From Heracleum sosnowskyi (taxonomy: Eukaryota; Streptophyta; Magnoliopsida; Apiales; Apiaceae), in the NCBI GenBank assembly GCA_030848705.1, contig JAUIZM010000024.1, forward strand, positions 1,488,001-1,552,000: a stretch of DNA of 64,000 nucleotides, read 5' to 3'. Each line of letters opens with the position of its first letter. Position 1 is the stretch's first letter. Below the pieces are notes generated by a model. It made no database searches, was not told the DNA's origin, and saw only the letters and a program-made list of their open reading frames with translations. Below are positions 1 through 8,529 of the stretch, one piece after another. A program made the position numbers and the translations under genes.

Positions 1-30
1 GAATTTCTTGTAAAATAAGTCAAGAATAAA
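1..30 (+). repeat. Partial B monomer (last 30 bp) at left edge
   Basis: These bases match the end of every complete B (GAATTTCTTGTAAAATAAGT followed by CAAGAATAAA). The window starts inside a B, so the first unit (this piece plus the four A monomers 31-758) is a truncated pentamer. Confidence 0.97.
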
Positions 31-116
31 GCTTTACGTGATTTTCATTCATTTATTGAGAGTAACCCTAAATCCTAACAAGTCAATGACGAGGCTCACA
101 AGTTTTATCCTTATTC

Positions 117-124
117 TACATGTA
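117..124. other. 8-bp palindrome TACATGTA in A monomers (example)
   Basis: A perfect self-complementary octamer at A offset 87-94, kept in nearly all A copies. Exceptions are single-base changes such as TACTTGTA (about 52,690), TACAAGTA (about 56,124) and TACATGGA (about 35,153). B has no equivalent. Confidence 0.9.
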
Positions 125-145
125 AGTATCTAAGCTCCAAGCAAA

Positions 146-156
146 TTTTATGTTTA
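146..156 (+). other. 11-bp match to the yeast ARS consensus (TTTTATGTTTA, example)
   Basis: A offset 116-126 fits WTTTAYRTTTW at all 11 positions in A1, A2 and A3b. In A3a it reads TTTTATGTTAA and misses one position. The match is real, but any origin activity in this unknown organism is speculation. Confidence 0.5.
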
Positions 157-159
157 AAC
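152..159. other. 8-bp palindrome GTTTAAAC in A monomers (example)
   Basis: A perfect octamer palindrome at A offset 122-129. It is present in A1, A2 and A3b and destroyed in A3a (GTTAAAAC), so it also serves as a subtype marker. Confidence 0.9.
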
Positions 160-190
160 AAGACAATAAAGAAGCTCTAAATTGATTACT

Positions 191-207
191 TGTTGAATAA
201 GTCGGGA
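191..207 (+). other. CGGG box in A monomers, weakly CENP-B-box-like (example)
   Basis: TGTTGAATAAGTCGGGA matches 7 of the 9 fixed positions of NTTCGNNNNANNCGGGN (second T, last G, the A and CGGG). B has CAAG instead of CGGG at the same place. A rough estimate gives about an even chance of a 7/9 match somewhere in a 182-bp monomer on either strand, so this is not evidence of CENP-B binding by itself. Some copies read GTCAGGA (near 23,512, 29,466, 61,083). Confidence 0.35.
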
Positions 208-212
208 ATAAA

Positions 213-394
213 GCTTCACCTGATTTTCATTCATTTATTGAGAGAAACCCTAAATCCTAACAAGTCAATAACGAGGCTCACAAGTTTTATCCTTATTCTA
301 CATGTAAGTATCTAAGCTCCAAACAAATTTTATGTTTAAACAAGACAATAAAGAAGCTCTAAATTGATTACTTGTTGAATAAGTCGGGAATAAA
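213..394 (+). repeat. A monomer, subtype A2 (reference copy)
   Basis: This is a 182-bp middle-position A monomer. A2 differs from A1 by GCTTCACCTG at the start, CAATAACGAGG in place of CAATGACGAGG, and CTCCAAACAAA in place of CTCCAAGCAAA. The CACCTG change removes one CpG and leaves two. This copy also has GAGAGAAACCC (A for T) near 238-250. That rare variant recurs near 1,687 and 37,265 and ties those pentamers together. Confidence 0.95.
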
Positions 395-576
395 GCTACA
401 CCTGATTTTCATTCATTTATTGAGAGTAACCATAAATCCTAACAAGTCAATAACGAGGCTCACAAGTTTTATCCTTATTCTACATGTAAGTATCTAAGCT
501 CCAAACAAATTTTATGTTTAAACAAGACAATAAAGAAGCTCTAAATTGATTACTTGTTGAATAAGTCGGGAATAAA
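395..576 (+). repeat. A monomer, second A2 (A2') found in pentamers
   Basis: This extra A2-like monomer turns a tetramer into a pentamer. It carries CCATAAAT where other copies have CCCTAAAT. The same change is present in the equivalent monomers of the pentamers at 1,300, 36,877 and 39,048, but not in those at 22,984, 28,938 and 60,554, so pentamers arose at least twice. This copy starts GCTACACC, losing the HindIII-type AAGCTT found at nearly every other A start. Confidence 0.93.
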
Positions 577-758
577 GCTTTACGTGATTTTCATTCATTT
601 ATTGAGAGTAACCCTAAATCCTAACAAGTCAATGACGAAGATCACAAGTTTTATCCTTATTCTACATGTAAGTATCTAAGCTCCAAACAAATTTTATGTT
701 TAAACAAGACAATAAAGAAGCTCTAAATGGATTACTTGTTGAATAAGTCGGGAATAAA
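577..758 (+). repeat. A monomer, subtype A3b (reference copy)
   Basis: This is the last A before the next B. A3 monomers are recognised by CTCTAAATGGATT (GG where A1 and A2 have TG) close to their end. The b form has CGAAGATCAC and keeps TGTTTAAAC, with a length of 182 bp. It contrasts with the 184-bp a form described at 3,646. Confidence 0.94.
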
Positions 759-935
759 GCTCTAAGTGGTTTGGATTGAGAGGAAACCCTAAAATCTAAA
801 AAGTTGGTAATGTGTATATGAAATTAATTGCTTATTCAATAAGTAAATATTCAAGGGTAAATCAAGTTCATTTTTATTTAAAAAGTCAATAATGAAGCTC
901 TAAATGAATTTCTTGTAAAATAAGTGAAGAATAAA
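759..935 (+). repeat. B monomer (reference copy)
   Basis: This is a 177-bp B monomer, one per HOR unit and 103 complete copies in the window. It aligns to A over its length but is clearly diverged. The last 58 bp or so and the TTGAGAG..ACCCTAAA segment are the best conserved; the centre is much more different. It has CAAG where A has CGGG, contains no CpG at all, starts AAGCTC (no HindIII site) and has a 13-bp dyad at 831-843. Variants define lineages: ATATCTAAGGG for ATATTCAAGGG, GGCAAATC for GGTAAATC, AAATCATGTTC, TTTAAAGAGTC, TTGAAAAAGTC and ACTTTCTTG. Confidence 0.97.
831..843. other. 13-bp dyad CTTATT-C-AATAAG in B monomers (example)
   Basis: A perfect inverted repeat with 6-bp arms and one central base at B offset 73-85, kept in almost all B copies (one copy near 8,061 has TTTATTCAATAAG). 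The A monomer has a related 15-bp element, ACTTGTT-G-AATAAGT, with one mismatch in the arms at A offset 158-172. Confidence 0.85.
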
Positions 936-2745
936 GCTTTACGTGATTTTCATTCATTTATTGAGAGTAACCCTAAATCCTAACAAGTCAATGACGAGTC
1001 TCACAAGTTTTATCCTTATTCTACATGTAAGTATCTAAGCTCCAAACAAATTTAATGTTTAAACAAGACAATAAAGAAGCTCTAAATTGATTACTTGTTG
1101 AATAAGTCGGGAATAAAGCTTTACGTGATTTTCATTCATTTATTGAGAGTAACCCTAAATCCTAACAAGTCAATGACGAGGCTCACAAGTTTTATCCTTA
1201 TTCTACATGTAAGTATCTAAGCTCCAAACAAATTTTATGTTTAAACAAGACAATAAAGAAGCTCTAAATTGATTACTTGTTGAATAAGTCGGGAATAAAG
1301 CTCTAAGTGGTTTGGATTGAGAGGAAACCCTGAAATCTAAAAAGTTGGTAATGTGTATATGAAATTAATTGCTTATTCAATAAGTAAATATTCAAGGGTA
1401 AATCAAGTTCATTTTTATTTAAAAAGTCAATAATGAAGCTCTAAATGAATTTCTTGTAAAATAAGTCAAGAATAAAGCTTTACGTGATTTTCATTCATTT
1501 ATTGAGAGTAACCCTAAATCCTAACAAGTCAATGACGAGGCTCACAAGTTTTATCCTTATTCTACATGTAAGTATCTAAGCTCCAAGCAAATTTTATGTT
1601 TAAACAAGACAATAAAGAAGCTCTAAATTGATTACTTGTTGAATAAGTCGGGAATAAAGCTTCACCTGATTTTCATTCATTTATTGAGAGAAACCCTAAA
1701 TCCTAACAAGTCAATAACGAGGCTCACAAGTTTTATCCTTATTCTACATGTAAGTATCTAAGCTCCAAACAAATTTTATGTTTAAACAAGACAATAAAGA
1801 AGCTCTAAATTGATTACTTGTTGAATAAGTCGGGAATAAAGCTTCACCTGATTTTCATTCATTTATTGAGAGTAACCATAAATCCTAACAAGTCAATAAC
1901 GAGGCTCACAAGTTTTGTCCTTATTCTACATGTAAGTATCTAAGCTCCAAACAAATTTTATGTTTAAACAAGACAATAAAGAAGCTCTAAATTGATTACT
2001 TGTTGAATAAGTCGGGAATAAAGCTTTACGTGATTTTCATTCATTTATTGAGAGTAACCCTAAATCCTAACAAGTCAATGACGAAGATCACAAGTTTTAT
2101 CCTTATTCTACATGTAAGTATCTAAGCTCCAAACAAATTTTATGTTTAAACAAGACAATAAAGAAGCTCTAAATGGATTACTTGTTGAATAAGTCGGGAA
2201 TAAAGCTCTAAGTGGTTTGGATTGAGAGGAAACCCTAAAATCTAAAAAGTTGGTAATGTGTATATGAAATTAATTGCTTATTCAATAAGTAAATATTCAA
2301 GGGTAAATCAAGTTCATTTTTATTTAAAAAGTCAATAATGAAGCTCTAAATGAATTTCTTGTAAAATAAGTGAAGAATAAAGCTTTACGTGATTTTCATT
2401 CATTTATTGAGAGTAACCCTAAATCCTAACAAGTCAATGACGAGGCTCACATGTTTTATCTTTATTCTACATGTAAGTATCTAAGCTCCAAACAAATTTT
2501 ATGTTTAAACAAGACAATAAAGAAGCTCTAAATTGATTACTTGTTGAATAAGTCGGGAATAAAGCTTTACGTGATTTTCATTCATTTATTGAGAGTAACC
2601 CTAAATCCTAACAAGTCAATGACGAGGCTCACAAGTTTTATCCTTATTCTACATGTAAGTATCTAAGCTCCAAACAAATTTTATGTTTAAACAAGACAAT
2701 AAAGAAGCTCTAAATTGATTACTTGTTGAATAAGTCGGGAATAAA

Positions 2746-3829
2746 GCTCTAAGTGGTTTGGATTGAGAGGAAACCCTAAAATCTAAAAAGTTGGTAATGT
2801 GTATATGAAATTAATTGCTTATTCAATAAGTAAATATTCAAGGGTAAATCAAGTTCATTTTTATTTAAAAAGTCAATAATGAAGCTCTAAATGAATTTCT
2901 TGTAAAATAAGTCAAGAATAAAGCTTTACGTGATTTTCATTCATTTATTGAGAGTAACCCTAAATCCTAACAAGTCAATGACGAGGCTCACAAGTTTTAT
3001 CCTTATTCTACATGTAAGTATCTAAGCTCCAAGCAAATTTTATGTTTAAACAAGACAATAAAGAAGCTCTAAATTGATTACTTGTTGAATAAGTCGGGAA
3101 TAAAGCTCTAAGTGGTTTGGATTGAGAGGAAACCCTAAAATCTAAAAAGTTGGTAATGTGTATATGAAATTAATTGCTTATTCAATAAGTAAATATCTAA
3201 GGGTAAATCAAGTTTATTTTTATTTAAAAAGTCAATAATGAAGCTCTAAATGAATTTCTTGTAAAATAAGTCAAGAATAAAGCTTTACGTGATTTTCATT
3301 CATTTATTGAGAGTAACCCTAAATCCTAACAAGTCAATGACGAGGCTCACAAGTTTTATCCTTATTCTACATGTAAGTATCTAAGCTCCAAACAAATTTT
3401 ATGTTTAAACAAGACAATAAAGAAGCTCTAAATTGATTACTTGTTGAATAAGTCGGGAATAAAGCTTCACCTGATTTTCATTCATTTATTGAGAGTAACC
3501 CTAAATCCTAACAAGTCAATAACGCGGCTCACAAGTTTTATCCTTATTCTACATGTAAGTATCTAAGCTCCAAACAAATTTTATGTTTAAACAAGACAAT
3601 AAAGAAGCTCTAAATTGATTACTTGTTGAATAAGTCGGGAATAAAGCTTTACGTGATTTTCATTCATTTATTGAGAGTAACCCTAAATCCTAACAAAAGT
3701 CAATGACGAAGCTCACAAGTTTTATCCTTATTCTACATGTAAGTATCTAAGCTCCAAACAAAGTTTATGTTAAAACAAGACAATAAAGAAGCTCTAAATG
3801 GATTACTTGTTGAATAAGTCGGGAATAAA
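2746..3829 (+). repeat. Block 2: dimer and tetramer HOR units
   Basis: B starts are 2,746 (dimer, 359 bp) and 3,105 (tetramer, 725 bp). The B at 3,105 has the ATATCTAAGGG and AAGTTTATTT variants. The tetramer is the first one to the right of the window start that ends in A3a. Confidence 0.95.
3646..3829 (+). repeat. A monomer, subtype A3a, 184 bp (reference copy)
   Basis: This is the alternative last-position A monomer. It carries two extra bases (AACAAAAGTC in place of AACAAGTC), CGAAGCTCAC, and TGTTAAAAC in place of TGTTTAAAC, then the A3 mark CTCTAAATGG. The 2-bp insertion makes tetramers 725 bp and trimers 543 bp. This copy also shows AAAGTTTATG, shared only with monomers near 5,570, 7,920, 43,681 and 45,488. 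Confidence 0.94.
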
Positions 3830-6800
3830 GCTCTAAGTGGTTTGGATTGAGAGGAAACCCTAAAATCTAAAAAGTTGGTAATGTGTATATGAAATTAATT
3901 GCTTATTCAATAAGTAAATATTCAAGGGTAAATCAAGTTCATTTTTATTTAAAAAGTCAATAATGAAGCTCTAAATGAATTTCTTGTAAAATAAGTCAAG
4001 AATAAAGCTTTACGTGATTTTCATTCATTTATTGAGAGTAACCCTAAATCCTAACAAGTCAATGACGAGGCTCACAAGTTTTATCCTTATTCTACATGTA
4101 AGTATCTAAGCTCCAAGCAAATTTTATGTTTAAACAAGACAATAAAGAAGCTCTAAATTGATTACTTGTTGAATAAGTCGGGAATAAAGCTTTACGTGAT
4201 TTTCATTCATTTATTGAGAGTAACCCTAAATCCTAACAAAAGTCAATGACGAAGCTCACAAGTTTTATCCTTATTCTACATGTAAGTATCTAAGCTCCAA
4301 ACAAATTTTATGTTAAAACAAGACAATAAAGAAGCTCTAAATGGATTACTTGTTGAATAAGTCGGGAATAAAGCTCTAAGTGGTTTGGATTGAGAGGAAA
4401 CTCTAAAATCTAAAAAGTTGGTAATGTGTATATGAAATTAATTGCTTATTCAATAAGTAAATATTCAAGGGTAAATCAAGTTCATTTTTATTTAAAAAGT
4501 CAATAATGAAGCTCTAAATGACTTTCTTGTAAAATAAGTGAAGAATAAAGCTTTACGTGATTTTCATTCATTTATTGAGAGTAACCCTAAATCCTAACAA
4601 GTCAATGACGAGGCTCACAAGTTTTATCCTTATTCTACATGTAAGTATCTAAGCTCCAAGCAAATTTTATGTTTAAACAAGACAATAAAGAAGCTCTAAA
4701 TTGATTACTTGTTGAATAAGTCGGGAATAAAGCTTCACCTGATTTTCATTCATTTATTGAGAGTAACCCTAAATCCTAACAAGTCAATAACGAGGCTCAC
4801 AAGTTTTATCCTTATTCTACATGTAAGTATCTAAGCTCCAAACAAATTTTATGTTTAAACAAGACAATAAAGAAGCTCTAAATTGATTACTTGTTGAATA
4901 AGTCGGGAATAAAGCTCTAAGTGGTTTGGATTGAGAGGAAACCCTAAAATCTAAAAAGTTGGTAATGTGTATATGAAATTAATTGCTTATTCAATAAGTA
5001 AATATTCAAGGGTAAATCAAGTTCATTTTTATTTAAAAAGTCAATAATGAAGCTCTAAATGAATTTCTTGTAAAATAAGTCAAGAATAAAGCTTTACGTG
5101 ATTTTCATTCATTTATTGAGAGTAACCCTAAATCCTAACAAGTCAATGACGAGGCTCACAAGTTTTATCCTTATTCTACATGTAAGTATCTAAGCTCCAA
5201 GCAAATTTTATGTTTAAACAAGACAATAAAGAAGCTCTAAATTGATTACTTGTTGAATAAGTCGGGAATAAAGCTTCACCTGATTTTCATTCATTTATTG
5301 AGAGTAACCCTAAATCCTAACAAGTCAATAACGCGGCTCACAAGTTTTATCCTTATTCTACATGTAAGTATCTAAGCTCCAAACAAATTTTATGTTTAAA
5401 CAAGACAATAAAGAAGCTCTAAATTGATTACTTGTTGAATAAGTCGGGAATAAAGCTTTACGTGATTTTCATTCATTTATTGAGAGTAACCCTAAATCCT
5501 AACAAAAGTCAATGACGAAGCTCACAAGTTTTATCCTTATTCTACATGTAAGTATCTAAGCTCCAAACAAAGTTTATGTTAAAACAAGACAATAAAGAAG
5601 CTCTAAATGGATTACTTGTTGAATAAGTCGGGAATAAAGCTCTAAGTGGTTTGGATTGAGAGGAAACCCTAAAATCTAAAAAGTTGGTAATGTGTATATG
5701 AAATTAATTGCTTATTCAATAAGTAAATATTCAAGGGTAAATCAAGTTCATTTTTATTTAAAAAGTCAATAATGAAGCTCTAAATGAATTTCTTGTAAAA
5801 TAAGTCAAGAATAAAGCTTTACGTGATTTTCATTCATTTATTGAGAGTAACCCTAAATCCTAACAAGTCAATGACGAGGCTCACAAGTTTTATCCTTATT
5901 CTACATGTAAGTATCTAAGCTCCAAGCAAATTTTATGTTTAAACAAGACAATAAAGAAGCTCTAAATTGATTACTTGTTGAATAAGTCGGGAATAAAGCT
6001 TTACGTGATTTTCATTCATTTATTGAGAGTAACCCTAAATCCTAACAAGTCAATGACGAGGCTCACAAGTTTTATCCTTATTCTACATGTAAGTATCTAA
6101 GCTCCAAACAAATTTTATGTTTAAACAAGACAATAAAGAAGCTCTAAATTGATTACTTGTTGAATAAGTCGGGAATAAAGCTCTAAGTGGTTTGGATTGA
6201 GAGGAAACCCTAAAATCTAAAAAGTTGGTAATGTGTATATGAAATTAATTGCTTATTCAATAAGTAAATATTCAAGGGTAAATCAAGTTCATTTTTATTT
6301 AAAAAGTCAATAATGAAGCTCTAAATGAATTTCTTGTAAAATAAGTCAAGAATAAAGCTTTACGTGATTTTCATTCATTTATTGAGAGTAACCCTAAATC
6401 CTAACAAGTCAATGACGAGGCTCACAAGTTTTATCCTTATTCTACATGTAAGTATCTAAGCTCCAAGCAAATTTTATGTTTAAACAAGACAATAAAGAAG
6501 CTCTAAATTGATTACTTGTTGAATAAGTCGGGAATAAAGCTTTACGTGATTTTCATTCATTTATTGAGAGTAACCCTAAATCCTAACAAAAGTCAATGAC
6601 GAAGCTCACAAGTTTTATCCTTATTCTACATGTAAGTATCTAAGCTCCAAACAAATTTTATGTTAAAACAAGACAATAAAGAAGCTCTAAATGGATTACT
6701 TGTTGAATAAGTCGGGAATAAAGCTCTAAGTGGTTTGGATTGAGAGGAAACTCTAAAATCTAAAAAGTTGGTAATGTGTATATGAAATTAATTGCTTATT

Positions 6801-8529
6801 CAATAAGTAAATATTCAAGGGTAAATCAAGTTCATTTTTATTTAAAAAGTCAATAATGAAGCTCTAAATGACTTTCTTGTAAAATAAGTGAAGAATAAAG
6901 CTTTACGTGATTTTCATTCATTTATTGAGAGTAACCCTAAATCCTAACAAGTCAATGACGAGGCTCACAAGTTTTATCCTTATTCTACATGTAAGTATCT
7001 ATGCTCCAAGCAAATTTTATGTTTAAACAAGACAATAAAGAAGCTCTAAATTGATTACTTGTTGAATAAGTCGGGAATAAAGCTTCACCTGATTTTCATT
7101 CATTTATTGAGAGTAACCCTAAATCCTAACAAGTCAATAACGAGGCTCACAAGTTTTATCCTTATTCTACATGTAAGTATCTAAGCTCCAAACAAATTTT
7201 ATGTTTAAACAAGACAATAAAGAAGCTCTAAATTGATTACTTGTTGAATAAGTCGGGAATAAAGCTCTAAGTGGTTTGGATTGAGAGGAAACCCTAAAAT
7301 CTAAAAAGTTGGTAATGTGTATATGAAATTAATTGCTTATTCAATAAGTAAATATTCAAGGGTAAATCAAGTTCATTTTTATTTAAAAAGTCAATAATGA
7401 AGCTCTAAATGAATTTCTTGTAAAATAAGTCAAGAATAAAGCTTTACGTGATTTTCATTCATTTATTGAGAGTAACCCTAAATCCTAACAAGTCAATGAC
7501 GAGGCTCACAAGTTTTATCCTTATTCTACATGTAAGTATCTAAGCTCCAAGCAAATTTTATGTTTAAACAAGACAATAAAGAAGCTCTAAATTGATTACT
7601 TGTTGAATAAGTCGGGAATAAAGCTTCACCTGATTTTCATTCATTTATTGAGAGTAACCCTAAATCCTAACAAGTCAATAACGCGGCTCACAAGTTTTAT
7701 CCTTATTCTACATGTAAGTATCTAAGCTCCAAACAAATTTTATGTTTAAACAAGACAATAAAGAAGCTCTAAATTGATTACTTGTTGAATAAGTCGGGAA
7801 TAAAGCTTTACGTGATTTTCATTCATTTATTGAGAGTAACCCTAAATCCTAACAAAAGTCAATGACGAAGCTCACAAGTTTTATCCTTATTCTACATGTA
7901 AGTATCTAAGCTCCAAACAAAGTTTATGTTAAAACAAGACAATAAAGAAGCTCTAAATGGATTACTTGTTGAATAAGTCGGGAATAAAGCTCTAAGTGGT
8001 TTGGATTGAGAGGAAACCCTAAAATCTAAAAAGTTGGTAATGTGTATATGAAATTAATTGTTTATTCAATAAGTAAATATTCAAGGGTAAATCAAGTTCA
8101 TTTTTATTTAAAAAGTCAATAATGAAGCTCTAAATGAATTTCTTGTAAAATAAGTCAAGAATAAAGCTTTACGTGATTTTCATTCATTTATTGAGAGTAA
8201 CCCTAAATCCTAACAAGTCAATGACGAGGCTCACAAGTTTTATCCTTATTCTACATGTAAGTATCTAAGCTCCAAGCAAATTTTATGTTTAAACAAGACA
8301 ATAAAGAAGCTCTAAATTGATTACTTGTTGAATAAGTCGGGAATAAAGCTTCACCTGATTTTCATTCATTTATTGAGAGTAACCCTAAATCCTAACAAGT
8401 CAATAACGAGGCTCACAAGTTTTATCCTTATTCTACATGTAAGTATCTAAGCTCCAAACAAATTTTATGTTTAAACAAGACAATAAAGAAGCTCTAAATT
8501 GATTACTTGTTGAATAAGTCGGGAATAAA
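3830..8529 (+). repeat. Block 3: tandem duplication, lag 2,350 bp
   Basis: B starts are 3,830, 4,373, 4,914, 5,639 | 6,180, 6,723, 7,264, 7,989. Unit lengths 543, 541, 725, 541 occur twice in the same order. The rare B ending GACTTTCTTG falls at 4,521 and 6,871, exactly 2,350 apart. The A3a variant AAAGTTTATG near 5,570 and 7,920 keeps the same lag. The only other GACTTTC copy in the window is at 42,633, in the right super-repeat copy. Confidence 0.94.

Larger units (their letters stand above)
31..212 (+). repeat. A monomer, subtype A1 (reference copy)
   Basis: This is a 182-bp A monomer in the position directly after B. A1 is marked by GCTTTACGTG at its start, CAATGACGAGGCTCAC in its first half and usually CTCCAAGCAAA (G instead of A) near 134-144. 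It ends with CTCTAAATTGATT, the CGGG box and AATAAA. GCTC or GCTT recurs at 31, 94, 134, 174 and 213, giving spacings of 63, 40, 40 and 39 bp. It carries three CpG sites: ACGTG, GACGAG and GTCGGG. A1 follows every B in the window. Occasional copies carry CTCCAAACAAA instead, as at 936-1117. Confidence 0.97.
1..2745 (+). repeat. Block 1: tandem duplication, lag 1,446 bp (pentamer + trimer, twice)
   Basis: B starts are 759, 1,300 and 2,205, with the next at 2,746. The order is truncated pentamer, trimer (541), pentamer (905), trimer (541), so 1-1,299 corresponds to 1,447-2,745. Shared rare variants confirm it: GAGAGAAACCC at 239 and 1,685, CCATAAAT near 428 and 1,874, and TAAGTGAAG after both pentamers. 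Copies differ at a few sites, such as GCTACACC at 395 against GCTTCACC at 1,841, and GTTTTGTCC near 1,914. Confidence 0.93.

Noticed and set aside
56..72. Telomere or interstitial telomeric repeat
   Set aside because: Only a single CCCTAAA per monomer is present; the next bases (TCCTAAC or ATCTAAA) break the pattern and there is no tandem run.
191..207. True CENP-B box
   Set aside because: The required TTCG half is GTTG here, so only 7 of 9 fixed positions match. That level is expected by chance in a monomer of this size.
165..212. Polyadenylation signals (AATAAA) in each monomer
   Set aside because: AATAAA occurs twice per A and once per B, but in 29% G+C DNA with no transcription unit this is likely a product of composition.
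818..830. TATA-box-like GTATATGAAA in B
   Set aside because: It is a single AT-rich hexamer without other promoter elements or an associated gene. Satellite transcription is possible but not shown by the sequence.
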